A DNA stretch of 64,000 nt from Pseudomonas sp. R84 (GCF_009834515.1 NZ_CP019426.1:3337501-3401500), one strand, 5' to 3'; shown: positions 28,875-38,296, counted from the stretch's first letter. Notes: generated by a model from the sequence alone, not told the origin. Made by a program: numbers and translations.

Positions 28875-29374
28875 TGCATGTCTGATCTGAAAAAATTGAG
28901 CTCACTGTTAAGAACTACATTGTTAAAAACTCTGCTGACATTGATACGCTCTATAGCCAAGTTCGGTGCGAAGACAGTGAAGGAAAAACTTTCTATTTCA
29001 AAGAAGTTTGCATGTTGGACTACTTGAAAAGGCACGGGGCGATTGTTACTGACAAGCCTCGTACGTGGTACTACAAGCATTTGAACAAGAAAACCATCGT
29101 TCTAGTGGCGTTCCAAAAGGCAGATGGAAAGGTCGAGTATGACCTCGATCACATGAAGCTTGTAGCCAGGTCTAGTGTACTGAAAGGCATTGTATTCACT
29201 CTTGCAGCGGTTCCGGCAGGGCTAATTATTGCAACCGCCACATACGGCCTGGGTCTTTTGTTTGTTCCGGTGGGTCTTTTTTACGGATATAGAAGCATGT
29301 TCACAATTCCTAAAATGCTTCGGCGTAAAACACTAGTAAGCGAACTGGCCGGCCATGGTATCGTGGTTCGCTAA
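28875..29374 (+). CDS. Small two-TM membrane protein with frame broken at an A6 run
   Basis: The ATG at 28875 has a good AAGGAAAA site but its frame stops after 48 codons. If one extra base is read at the six-A run (about 28890-28895), it enters a frame that continues KIELTVKNYIVKNSADIDTL through to 29374. The combined protein would be about 167 residues: a soluble N-terminal part, then hydrophobic segments SVLKGIVFTLAAVPAGLIIA and GLGLLFVPVGLFYG, and a basic tail. Without the shift, translation could only begin at 29012. Function unknown. Confidence 0.45.
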
Positions 29375-29426
29375 CGCGGAGTGCCAGCGATCGCCCAGGC
29401 TAGGTTATTCGATTGAGGAGGGCCAG

Positions 29427-30057
29427 ATGGTAGATGGGGTGATTTTCGATGCCTTCGGTACGCTTCTTGAGATTCGAAATAGGCAGAATCCCTATCGGCG
29501 ACTTCTCCGTCTGGGCTCAGCGCAGGGGCGCGTCGCATCACCCGATGACATTCGCTGGATCATGACTAACGCCTGTGGGTTGCAGGGGACTGCTGATTTT
29601 TTTGGAATCAAGCTGTCCTCAACTCACTGAGCTCCAGAGCTGCCTTGAGGTCGAACTTGAATCGATCACACTCTTTGAGGATGCGCTGCCGGCGCTCGCT
29701 CTTCTGCGAAACCACCAAATAAAAATTGGCGTGTGCTCGAACTTGGGTGGCCCGTATTGCTCGGTAGCCCGGAATTTGCTGCCGGGGCTCGATGGCTATG
29801 CGCTCAGTGCCGAGGTTGGGCTGATGAAGCCTGATGTGGCCATGTACCAACACATCTGCACCCAGCTCGAGGTTGCACCCAGCCAACTCCCAGGATCGAA
29901 CGCGCCTCACGTTTTGATGATCGGAGACTCCCGGCGATGTGATGCTGATGGCCCCCGAGTAGCCGGCATCGAAGGTTACCATTTGGATCGTAGTGGGGCG
30001 GGTCGCTTTTGTGATCTGCTTGAGTTTGTCACAGGTATCAACACCAGCAGAGGTTGA
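29427..30057 (+). pseudogene. HAD-family hydrolase with a frameshift
   Basis: From ATG 29427 (GAGGAGGG ahead) the frame gives MVDGVIFDAFGTLLEIRNRQ, HAD motif I with the nucleophile Asp. It stops at 29630. A second frame overlapping at about 29610 continues ELQSCLEVELESITLFEDAL with motif II CSNLGG, the conserved Lys in KPDVAMY, and motif III MIGDSRRCDADG, to 30057. Together they make a normal haloacid-dehalogenase-like phosphatase of about 210 residues. A one-base indel near 29615-29628 breaks it, so it is either a pseudogene or a sequencing error. Confidence 0.75.
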
Positions 30058-30214
30058 TGCCCACAGCCAGCCCTTCGCGTTCGGCCTTTGAAGAGTAATT
30101 GACACTCTCTAGGGTGCTTCAATTCAGGCGCCCGACCCTCACAGCGGTACTTAGGGGGTTGCCGGTATTCAGCAACGTGGCTATGTTGATTGGGTGGCAA
30201 ATACGAGAATCCAT

Positions 30215-30703
30215 ATGGACGATCAATCTTCAACGAAGCATACAAACATGACGATCAGGATGAAGGTGCAGATTGCTGAAATTCTGCTCAGCATGTTCAC
30301 GGCTGAGCTGCAGAGCATCGTGCGGGACTCTGACTTCAGAGACGATGCTGAGCATGGCATCGCAAACAGCCTGCCCGTAGATAGCGGACCCCTAATCCAC
30401 GTTGGCTTTGGGTCGGGGAAAACGATTTTTGGTTCTGTCTGGATGAATGCTTTAACCAAAGCATTGGATGAGGCTGAGCAAGCGCGCAAGGCATTGGATT
30501 TCATTGCCTCGTACTGTCGATTTATCGAACTCACACCCTCTCTTGAACGGGAGGTCAAGTACTGGCTCGAAGTCTTGGCGTTCGCCCGGGCCACTGTGGC
30601 GAAGCTCCTTATCCTTTTTGCGTATTCGCGGTGCTCCTTCCTGACGCTTCCGCTGTTCGCTGACGGCCCTGAGCTCAACGGCTACAAGCACCGCCTTCGC
30701 TAA
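30215..30703 (+). CDS. Hypothetical protein
   Basis: A frame of about 162 residues from ATG 30215 (an in-frame GTG lies at 30194). The N-terminal two-thirds looks like a soluble helical protein (VQIAEILLSMFTAELQSIVR, then NALTKALDEAEQARKALDFI), while the last 35 residues look less protein-like. There is no strong ribosome-binding site and I recognise no family. Coding status is uncertain. Confidence 0.35.
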   Translation: MDDQSSTKHTNMTIRMKVQIAEILLSMFTAELQSIVRDSDFRDDAEHGIANSLPVDSGPLIHVGFGSGKTIFGSVWMNALTKALDEAEQARKALDFIASYCRFIELTPSLEREVKYWLEVLAFARATVAKLLILFAYSRCSFLTLPLFADGPELNGYKHRLR

Positions 30704-30752
30704 CTCTTCCTTCGAATTGTTCATTTTCCTTGTTCGATTGGGAGATTTGCTT

Positions 30753-30968
30753 GTGCCTGAAAAAAAGCGCTGTGCCTGCTCCAAATGCCCGCACACGGGC
30801 AAACAGGGGCGTCCGGTACCCGTGTCGCCTTCGAACCCCGCTTCTGAGAAGCCCCAGGAGCCCCAGATGCGCCAGAAGCCTGAGCGGAAGTGGGTCACCC
30901 GATTGCTGGACATCCTGAAAATCGTGATTGGCCTGGCCAACTTGATCCTCGGACTGTTCAAGCACTGA
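30753..30968 (+). CDS. Small membrane-anchored Cys-rich protein
   Basis: A 71-residue protein from GTG 30753, which has GGGAG eight bases upstream. The N-terminus has CACSKCP (possible metal-binding cysteines), the middle is Pro/Glu/Gln-rich, and the C-terminus is one hydrophobic helix (LLDILKIVIGLANLILGLF). Family and function are not recognised. It would be inserted in the membrane by its tail. Confidence 0.5.
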   Translation: MPEKKRCACSKCPHTGKQGRPVPVSPSNPASEKPQEPQMRQKPERKWVTRLLDILKIVIGLANLILGLFKH

Positions 30969-31225
30969 TAGCGTGCCCCCACTGATTGGGGGCGCTCTAC
31001 TCTGCAGCAGAGGGCTCCACACTGGCTCGCTGACCTGCAACCTTAGCGTAATCCACCAATGAGTTCGGCGTTTCGCCCCTCGGGCGGCTTCGCTGCTTTG
31101 ACCTCCAAAGGGTTAGAAGGCTGAAGCGGCGCGTGGCTTATTCCTGGGTGCTCAGCCAGTGGCTGCGCTCCCACGCTCGTAGAGTTATTCTTCACCCTCG
31201 TGCTCAGGCCGTTCGAGAGGGGGCT

Positions 31226-31696
31226 ATGCGCAAAGGTGAGATACCGACCGAGCTCTCATTGCTCGCGTTTGACTTCTTCTACTGGTTTTCACGGTTTGAG
31301 TTCTGTCTCAAAGAGAACGGTTACCTAAAATACGAAATCCCTGGGCAGAAAGCTGAACCAAGTTGGGACAAATTTGTAGAGCGCCATGCCGAAACCTACG
31401 TACTGACAGCTGAAGCGGCAGAGCTGCTTGCTGCTCCACCTGATCGGCAGGTGGTTGGGGCCGGGTTGGTTTTGGAGTGGGCACCAGTTGGATTTCAAGA
31501 CTGTAGATCTGACCTAGCAAAGGTTGTCCGAACGGTGAAAACAGTTCGAAACAATCTATTTCATGGTGGCAAGCATGGCACCGCGGGCTGGGATAGCCCT
31601 CACCGTACGCAGTCTCTCCTAACATCGAGTGCAGCTGTGCTGGAGGGTTTGGTGGAGCTCGGTGATTTCCGAGGCGACTACGAAAGGTTTTATTGA
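31226..31696 (+). CDS. HEPN-motif protein
   Basis: A 156-residue protein from ATG 31226 (GAGAGGGGG ahead). A helical N-terminal part (LSLLAFDFFYWFSRFEFCLK) is followed near the C-terminus by VRTVKTVRNNLFHGGKHG, which contains RNxxxH (R108, N109, H113), the signature of HEPN-type ribonucleases. HEPN proteins commonly act as toxins or anti-phage effectors. Neighbouring genes are all hypothetical, and no obvious partner antitoxin overlaps it. Assignment rests on the motif and helical context only. Confidence 0.6.
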   Translation: MRKGEIPTELSLLAFDFFYWFSRFEFCLKENGYLKYEIPGQKAEPSWDKFVERHAETYVLTAEAAELLAAPPDRQVVGAGLVLEWAPVGFQDCRSDLAKVVRTVKTVRNNLFHGGKHGTAGWDSPHRTQSLLTSSAAVLEGLVELGDFRGDYERFY

Positions 31697-31805
31697 CTTG
31701 TGATCATCAGCAGTGGCGAGTGAGCCAGCTCGACCCTTAGCGCAGTAAGCGAAATGTGGTTAAGCTCGAGCATGATGGATCAACCCTCGCGTGAATGGAG
31801 GCGCC

Positions 31806-32954
31806 ATGCCCTTAACCGTTTTTTCCGCATCCCGCCGGATGGAATTGGACGTTGAGCAGCTATTGACACAGCTAGGAGCTGAGACTGTTTATGTCATGCC
31901 GTCGAAGAGTACGCCCATTCCGGAAAGCTGGAAGGTGCATTGTTCGACGGATCTCGAGTGCCCCTCGTGCTTCTGCACAGGTGCGGAAGTGGTAAGGGCG
32001 AGTAAGTCCAAGGTCGATGGTCACAATGTGCGGCAGGCCTATTTCCGGTTCCCTCAAAGTGATAGTTCAGCAGAACACCATCCATTCTGTGATTTTTCGG
32101 GGAATGTCTCAGCTGCGTTCATCCCGGAAAACCTTGTCCAGTTTTCGTCTGCGAAGGATGGCGTCTCCAGGGTTGTGCGGGAGCTCGTATGCAAAGGCAT
32201 TCAGCTAGAGGTATTCACGCAGTGGGATATTCGGCGGATGCGCGAGTGGTTCTTCCAGACCAAGCTGCAGTCGCAGTTCACCATTACGCTAGATCCCAAA
32301 CTGCCTGGATGGCTGGATGGACTGCATCGTCATGCCTCATGGCCTCAAGATTTGGATGCTGTGCCTATTGGGTTGACGACAGAGGTGCTGGGCATTCCCG
32401 GTTTTAATTTCGAGGCAGCAGCAACGCGAGAGGTCTCTCAGCGCCATCGCGCTACGCTAGACATCCTCCGGGAGAATCGCTTGTACCCAGGTGCAATGGT
32501 TGAGCGCCTCGAAAAGCTGGCCACTGACTACCATGGAAAATCGGTCTACGACCCTACCGTTCTGCAAAACCACTTCCAGCTCACTAACCGGCTTGCAGCA
32601 TTCATATGCTCAAACCATAGCCCGTTGAGCCGGTTATCGAAAGCTCACTACCCCTTGAATGGGCTGAAAAATGTCAAACCGCTGTTGGCGTTTTCGGCTT
32701 TGCTATTGTTCATTTCCGACTGGCAGCTCGACGCTGCGGTCAGCCGCTTTGCGCAAATTGCCTCTAGTAAGCTGCAGGCGGATGAAACGTTAGGCAATGT
32801 GATGGGGCTTAACCCTTTCCATGACTTCGCGGCATGGGCCATGTTGAAAAGCATCCAAGATTTGCCTTCAATCCAGATCCCCCCTCTGAGCGTCAAAGAG
32901 GAAATCGCTTTGAAGGTTGCTGAATTGAAGAGGCAGGCGGGGACGTCGAACTAA
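31806..32954 (+). CDS. Hypothetical protein with an N-terminal zinc-finger-like motif
   Basis: A 382-residue protein from ATG 31806, with GGAGG four bases ahead. Residues 52-95 have CPSCFC (C52, C55, C57) and AEHHPFC (H91/H92, C95), a likely zinc site reminiscent of the N-terminus of CoiA-like proteins. The remainder has no family I recognise. It includes a hydrophobic stretch LLAFSALLLFISDWQLDA near the C-terminal third. It is a member of the island's hypothetical cluster. Confidence 0.6.
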   Translation: MPLTVFSASRRMELDVEQLLTQLGAETVYVMPSKSTPIPESWKVHCSTDLECPSCFCTGAEVVRASKSKVDGHNVRQAYFRFPQSDSSAEHHPFCDFSGNVSAAFIPENLVQFSSAKDGVSRVVRELVCKGIQLEVFTQWDIRRMREWFFQTKLQSQFTITLDPKLPGWLDGLHRHASWPQDLDAVPIGLTTEVLGIPGFNFEAAATREVSQRHRATLDILRENRLYPGAMVERLEKLATDYHGKSVYDPTVLQNHFQLTNRLAAFICSNHSPLSRLSKAHYPLNGLKNVKPLLAFSALLLFISDWQLDAAVSRFAQIASSKLQADETLGNVMGLNPFHDFAAWAMLKSIQDLPSIQIPPLSVKEEIALKVAELKRQAGTSN

Positions 32955-33091
32955 ACCGTACCCGGATAAAATCTTCGAGGCTTTTGCTACCAAAATTTAA
33001 GCGACATGCCTGCTGTCAGGGATCCTGCTCCAGGTGGCGCCATAATATCATCGCGCTCCATCATCATGTACAAGCGAATGGAGACGGCCCG

Positions 33092-34312
33092 ATGTGGTTT
33101 CACGGAATTAAGGATGTTCCACGTTACGAACTTTACAAATTGAAACAAGTCCGAACGAAGGCATCATGGGATAAACCCGTTATTCCAGGTGGGCCACCGC
33201 TAGCTATTGATCCATCGCTTTTTATTTATGCGTCAACCCGCGCGTCAATCCTCGGGCAAAAAATCGGACTAAGAGGGCAACTGGCTGGACGAGGGCTGGG
33301 CGCAGCTGCTTTATGCTATCTGACAACTAATCTCTACAGTCCGGGCGCAAAGGCAACTAATAATATTTTCCTTCATCACAATTTTAACTATACCAAAGAC
33401 TTCATCGGCTCAAGTATAAAAGGAACAATCGGTGCAGCCTTGGCTTACTTGGAGATGCAAGATCAAGGATATGCATGGTGCGGTCATTGGGAGGACTGTA
33501 CAACTCCTGCAGTTTCGACCACAAGCTCCTCAGCATCGACGTCGAAAACTACCGTCTCAGCCAAAGTGAAAGCCAAAGCCAAAGCACCCGCGCCTGACTT
33601 TGTGTTTGCTTCCTCGAGCAACGTATGTTTAGTCGATGCTAAGGGTTCTGCTCGAACGATGCAGGAAGTGCAACAGATCGCCAAGAATGAGTGGAAGCGT
33701 CAAATCTACTCAAACAGACTAGTAACGTTAGCTGGCGGTGGCACGGCTACCGAGGGGCGCATTATCGCGGCCTCGTTGGCAAATCCGAATGGTGTCGGCC
33801 TAGTAACCGCGCACGGACGATTTATAGGCTCTTCTCTTCCTCCGGGCACTGGGCATTCGAGCCGAGTGAGCACTACCAGCAAAGCGATAAAAACTGTTCA
33901 GAAAATCAATTTCACCAACGCTTTCTATCTCTTAGGTTTAAACGCTATGGCCAACCATTTCATTGGTGGCCCTCTGGGGCTAGCGAGAGCCGAAATGGAT
34001 GCTGCTCGGCGAAGTGCAGTAGATATCGATGATCTAGGTTCCGTGTACACAGGCAAACGACGAATTGTCGATTTGGGCGATCAAGGTGCTTGGACAATGC
34101 AGCCGTTCTGTAGGCTCGACGTGCTGGAGGAGGCCTTAGAAAACCTGGTTTCTGATAACGCTCCGGCAGTTGCTGAGACCCCGGCGATGCTGGCCCCGCC
34201 CCCTGACAATGCGAAAAGCTCCGGAGACGGAAAGGTAGTTTCAGCTAGCCAGGTGATATTCCAAAGTCGTGATGGGGTCGGAGCAATATTCGAGCGTGTG
34301 GCGGGTACCTGA
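33092..34312 (+). CDS. Hypothetical protein with a candidate PD-(D/E)XK nuclease core
   Basis: A 406-residue protein from ATG 33092 (GGAG eight bases upstream). A low-complexity Ser/Thr/Ala/Lys linker (about residues 143-165) is followed by PDFVFASSSNVCLVDAKGS. P168-D169 and D182-A-K184 are spaced as in PD-(D/E)XK nucleases. An Ala/Gly-rich N-terminal part and an all-alpha-like C-terminal part flank it. I recognise no exact family. It is probably a DNA-acting protein of a defence or mobile-element role. Confidence 0.6.
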   Translation: MWFHGIKDVPRYELYKLKQVRTKASWDKPVIPGGPPLAIDPSLFIYASTRASILGQKIGLRGQLAGRGLGAAALCYLTTNLYSPGAKATNNIFLHHNFNYTKDFIGSSIKGTIGAALAYLEMQDQGYAWCGHWEDCTTPAVSTTSSSASTSKTTVSAKVKAKAKAPAPDFVFASSSNVCLVDAKGSARTMQEVQQIAKNEWKRQIYSNRLVTLAGGGTATEGRIIAASLANPNGVGLVTAHGRFIGSSLPPGTGHSSRVSTTSKAIKTVQKINFTNAFYLLGLNAMANHFIGGPLGLARAEMDAARRSAVDIDDLGSVYTGKRRIVDLGDQGAWTMQPFCRLDVLEEALENLVSDNAPAVAETPAMLAPPPDNAKSSGDGKVVSASQVIFQSRDGVGAIFERVAGT

Positions 34313-34705
34313 TTCCCGAGCGCCAAAGGGGATGATCCTGTGTTCAGCTTGGTGATGCCGGAAGGTGACACTTACCTGCACAGTGAGGAGCGCCGCCTGT
34401 TCTACGTCCCTTTGACGCGGGCGCGCCGGTCTGTCGCGATGTTTACCGTATCAGCCCGAAATTCGCCATTTCTGACGGAGTTGGTGAAGGACGGGGTGGT
34501 GACGGTCACGGATATGAAAGGCGAGCCAATCGAAGAGGAGCGTTGTCCGGTCTGCCAGCATGGTGTCGTGCTTCATCGCACCGGTAAGTTTGGTGATTTC
34601 AAATCCTGTTCAGCGTTTCCTCGCTGCAAGTACAAGCCGGCGAAGCCCACGAAAAAGAGCGTAAGGCAGGCAACATTTAAACCACGCCCATATGCTCTTT
34701 CTTAG
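34313..34705 (+). pseudogene. C-terminal fragment of a UvrD/HelD-like helicase with zinc finger
   Basis: Starting right after the preceding stop, the frame reads AKGDDPVFSLVMPEGD, then EERRLFYVPLTRARRSVAMF, which is SF1 helicase motif VI and its flank. It ends with a topoisomerase-type zinc finger (CPVCQHG, then CSAFPRCKYK). Everything upstream of motif VI is missing, so this is the tail of a DNA helicase cut off by a rearrangement at about 34312. A GTG at 34340 could start a free 121-residue protein, but it would lack ATPase function. Confidence 0.75.
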
Positions 34706-34813
34706 TCGTTAAAGGGCCTGCCGATGAAAGAATTCCGCCCCCCCTATTTGGCTTGTAGAACGTAAAAAGTTGCGGCTCAATAATCGGCGTTACTATTTAG
34801 TTCGAGGCCGACC

Positions 34814-35242
34814 ATGCTAGCGAGAATCGAGACGTCCAAAGCGGTTGTAAAACGTTATTTCAGCCGACCCTGCGACACGCCCGAGCGGGGTGAAAAACTG
34901 ATCAGAACAGCGTTGACCCTGTGCTCGCTGGGCTGCCTGAACGACAGTCAGCCAGTCTCGGTATTTGCACATAACAAAACGCTCCGGCTCATCACGCTCA
35001 GCTCTGCTGGTCACCGCGCGGCTTTCTACGCGGAGCTTCAACAAGAGATCCATGCACTGCTGGCGGATCATCTTACCTATCGGGTGAAGGAAGACCCGGA
35101 GATCGCGGTAGTGGAAATCATTGAAAGTATGTCGCGCCATGAGCGAGAGGCATGTGAACGTGGAAAAGTGTTGCTAGAGAACCACAGCAAAATCTCGGCA
35201 CAGGCCGGCACAACAAGCTCGGAGAGCGTAGTCGTCAATTGA
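34814..35242 (+). CDS. Hypothetical protein upstream of the caspase/dynamin cassette
   Basis: A 142-residue soluble protein from ATG 34814 with GAGG upstream. It begins MLARIETSKAVVKRYFSRPC and appears helical with a polar tail. No family is recognised. It is followed after 129 bases by the 206-residue gene and could be the first gene of that unit or an independent regulator. Confidence 0.55.
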   Translation: MLARIETSKAVVKRYFSRPCDTPERGEKLIRTALTLCSLGCLNDSQPVSVFAHNKTLRLITLSSAGHRAAFYAELQQEIHALLADHLTYRVKEDPEIAVVEIIESMSRHEREACERGKVLLENHSKISAQAGTTSSESVVVN

Positions 35243-35371
35243 CTCATCCAGGCGCCAGCGGCGTTTCTGATCCTTGATTCGGCGGCGATCGCGCTAGCTC
35301 TGAGGTAGAACTTGCGGTGGTGCGAAATAAGCTCGCTGGGCGGGCCTAGGTTGATCAATTAGGAGTGAGAC

Positions 35372-35992
35372 ATGAGGTATAAAGCCCATCCTTTCCCGTT
35401 TGATGCGCAGGCGGATCTCGTCATGAAAGCGTTCATGAAAGCCACCGGGGAAAAGCTCGATCTAGAACGCAAACAGTTGGGTGGTGGCGATGAAGTCCAG
35501 CGCTTCAGCCACGGAGGATCGTGGCAGTCACATCACAGCTACGCTCCTGACCGCGTCGACCAGATGCAGACCATTGAGCATGAAACAAGGTTGCGATTTG
35601 AGGACATCATGGAGGGCCGCCTAGACGTCATTGAGCGCACGGTAGATGAAATTTCTAACGGCATGGCGAACAGCTTTGCCAAAGCGTTTTACCAGATGAT
35701 TTCCGATACGTGCGAAGAGAGCGGCAACGTCATAGATGGCTCTACAGGGAGCTTGGGGGAGCAGATGCTCAAAGCCATTGAGCAAGTCGAATACTCGGTG
35801 GGTCGGGATGGGCAAGTATCGCTTCCAGAGTTTCGCATGCACCCTAGCCTTGCTGATAGTCTCCATTCTGATCCTTCGCTCCAGGAACCTGAACTGCTGG
35901 CGAGGGTAGACGAGGTCATGAAGCTTAAAACAGCCCAAGCGTTGTCAGAGGAAGCCACGCGAAAATCCAAATTTCGTAGCAGGGAGCAGTGA
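35372..35992 (+). CDS. Hypothetical helical protein coupled to the caspase-like gene
   Basis: A 206-residue protein with AGGAG upstream of ATG 35372. It is acidic and largely helical (TRLRFEDIMEGRLDVIERTV, then EISNGMANSFAKAFYQMISD), with no recognised domain. Its stop overlaps the caspase start (TGATG at 35990-35994), so the two are translationally coupled. It may be a regulator, inhibitor or substrate of the protease; this is inference from linkage only. Confidence 0.65.
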   Translation: MRYKAHPFPFDAQADLVMKAFMKATGEKLDLERKQLGGGDEVQRFSHGGSWQSHHSYAPDRVDQMQTIEHETRLRFEDIMEGRLDVIERTVDEISNGMANSFAKAFYQMISDTCEESGNVIDGSTGSLGEQMLKAIEQVEYSVGRDGQVSLPEFRMHPSLADSLHSDPSLQEPELLARVDEVMKLKTAQALSEEATRKSKFRSREQ

Positions 35993-37887
35993 TGTCCAAG
36001 GTTTTGCTGTGCATCGGTTGTGACGATTATCAGTCTCTCAATAAGCTGTCTGGAGCCGAGCGTGACGCGCTTGCTATCCATACCGCGCTTTCCACGGGGT
36101 CATTGAGCAATATTAACCCAGCGGACGCCTATTTGCTTGACTCTCCGGCCCGGCATCAGCTGGATGCTACGCTGCTTGATATTCAAGATAGGTACGATGA
36201 AATCGAGAGTTTCACGCTCTTTTTTGCAGGCCACGGCGGAGAAGCCAATGAAAGTTATTTTCTTTGCCTGAGCGATACCCGAGCTGATCGCCTTTCAACC
36301 ACTGGTTTTGCGCTCAGTCGTTTGTTCGAGTACTTCAACGAGCTCAAAGCAGCGCACTGTAACGTTATCATCGATGCCTGCAATGCAGGCGGTATGGTTT
36401 CCAATTTGGGCATCCTGCTAAAACCCGAAGTGATTGGTAAGGCCAAGACATTCGGCGTTTCATTTTTTGTATCGTCTGCGGCTGATCAGTACGCGGGCGA
36501 GACCAGTCGTGGTGGGTATGGCACCCTAGCATTGCTGAAAGTGCTGTCTGGAGAGATCGATACGGGTTCTCGGGCGAGGATGCTTGATCTGGTGGATATC
36601 GGCCGACCCGCAGCGCAATACGTGGCAGAGCAGACCCACGGAGGGCAAATGCCGTCCGTATGGGGCGTCAACCTCTACGGTCATATGCCGCTGTTTGGCA
36701 ATCCGCATGCTACTGACAATCCAACATCCTCTTTGCTAGGGCTTACGGGGATATCACCCGCATCCCTAGCTGGACAAGCCATCAGCAGTCACTCTGCCGA
36801 GCTCTACACGCTCATGTTCGCTCCGGAACACGAGCTCACTCCGGAAAAGCTTTTTCCTGTCCTCACCAAGTTCGTTGATCGATTGGCCGACATACCCAAC
36901 TCAGTTGGGGCGTTCATTGGCGGGATCTGGCAATCATTGGAGAAGAGCACAGGGCGTCACGCTAATAGCTTCTCACGAGTGGAGCTGCGCGCTACGTGCA
37001 TAGCTCTGCTCCTTTCTACGTCGCATCAGGACACCACCTCGCGCGACTGCATAGCCTGGCTTGCGCACGGAATCGTAGGGGAGGTTGAGCAGCTGCTCCG
37101 CGATATCCTCCAAGGACTTCGAGAAAATCCCAGCTCGTTGTGCCGTCATGGCATTCCAGATCTGTTCTACCTTCCGCAGCGCATATCGCGGATATTGGGA
37201 TGGGCCGGCGCAGCGGTGCATCTGGCTCGGGAGCTTGGCATCAGTGACGCTCCACTCAGGGAGGCACTGGAGCAACTCAGCGTTTTTCTGATGGAGCACT
37301 ACGCCAGTGTGTGTGCTGGCATGAGCGAAGACGAAGCGCCGTACTGGGCCTCGTTCCTTACAGCCATCAAAACCGATGACCTGAATGGCTTTGGCGAGCT
37401 GGTCGTGAGCACGCTAATCAACGCTCTCGTGGAGCATGAGGGCCGGCTTGCCAGGCCCTTGTTGCCGGCGAAGGATGTCTGTGCATATCTCAAGGCACGC
37501 GCGGATAAGGACTCGGCTGCTTTGAAACGCTTTTGCAACTCGCCTTCTGAGACACTAGCGCTTGTCTTTCTAATAAGTGAGCGACATTCGCTGGAAGAGG
37601 AATTGGACTACAACCTGGCGAGTCTCGATCACGCGCACCTTAATATCTTCATCCCGCAAAGCTACCTAGAGTTCAGCCAGCCATTCGTTCCTAACGGGAT
37701 AAACCATGTTTTCCAGATCGGCCACAAGGTTTGGACGGTGGCAGATGTTGCTAAGCGTTGGAAGACTGCGTGCATCCCGCAAATGGAAAACGACACATCG
37801 CTGTGCCATCCTTCTACGCGAATCGGCGCGCTATGCGCGTCGCTAATCTTTCCGGATAGGGTGCCCTGGTTTCTCCTCAGCGATTGA
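35992..37887 (+). CDS. Caspase-like (C14/metacaspase-type) protease
   Basis: A 631-residue protein. The first 230 residues are a caspase-fold protease: MSKVLLCIGCDDYQSLNKL, catalytic H81 in FFAGHGGEA, catalytic C130 in IIDACNAGG, and the following FFVSSAADQYAGE strand. The remaining 400 residues are helical and unrecognised and probably carry the sensing or regulatory function. The start at 35992 overlaps the preceding stop and has AGGGAG ahead. Bacterial caspases often serve in abortive anti-phage defence. Two dynamin-like GTPases lie downstream, so a protease that acts with or on membrane-remodelling GTPases is a reasonable hypothesis. Confidence 0.85.
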   Translation: MSKVLLCIGCDDYQSLNKLSGAERDALAIHTALSTGSLSNINPADAYLLDSPARHQLDATLLDIQDRYDEIESFTLFFAGHGGEANESYFLCLSDTRADRLSTTGFALSRLFEYFNELKAAHCNVIIDACNAGGMVSNLGILLKPEVIGKAKTFGVSFFVSSAADQYAGETSRGGYGTLALLKVLSGEIDTGSRARMLDLVDIGRPAAQYVAEQTHGGQMPSVWGVNLYGHMPLFGNPHATDNPTSSLLGLTGISPASLAGQAISSHSAELYTLMFAPEHELTPEKLFPVLTKFVDRLADIPNSVGAFIGGIWQSLEKSTGRHANSFSRVELRATCIALLLSTSHQDTTSRDCIAWLAHGIVGEVEQLLRDILQGLRENPSSLCRHGIPDLFYLPQRISRILGWAGAAVHLARELGISDAPLREALEQLSVFLMEHYASVCAGMSEDEAPYWASFLTAIKTDDLNGFGELVVSTLINALVEHEGRLARPLLPAKDVCAYLKARADKDSAALKRFCNSPSETLALVFLISERHSLEEELDYNLASLDHAHLNIFIPQSYLEFSQPFVPNGINHVFQIGHKVWTVADVAKRWKTACIPQMENDTSLCHPSTRIGALCASLIFPDRVPWFLLSD

Positions 37888-38296
37888 GGCAGCAACCGGC
37901 GGCCGTGGCGACCACTCGATTGTGTATCTTGGCCAGCCTCAGTGAATAAACTAGCAATCTCACATCAGCCCCTGAGCGGGTCATCCCTGAAGATCCGAAA
38001 CTTGGGATAACGGTAGGGATCCATCGCGCCGAACGCGAAGGTTAGAGTGCTCGCTAACTCGCGAATGAGAATATCTATGGCTATCCCGCAGCGTGGGGTA
38101 GACGCTATCATTCTGCCAATTACCTCGTTAGCCTCTTGGGCTTAAGCGCATTTCGACAAGGAAGTGAGTGAATGGCTTGTACTGCCCGGTGTATCTCCGG
38201 CCGCGTTCAATTTCCGCATCGGATAAATTATTCCCAGCTTAACCCTATCAAATCCGCACTCAGTTGTTTCTGGGCATTGAAGGCGGAGGTATAGCC
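37888..38296. other. 409-base gap between caspase and dynamin-like genes
   Basis: No gene of more than about 30 codons with a ribosome-binding site is apparent. The gap may hold a separate promoter for the GTPase genes. No terminator hairpin was recognised. Confidence 0.4.

Noticed and set aside
30223..30982. Minus-strand frames opposite the hypothetical genes at 30.2-30.9 kb
   Set aside because: One is Ser/Arg-rich with no start signal and the other crosses the well-supported small membrane protein. Neither looks like a real protein.
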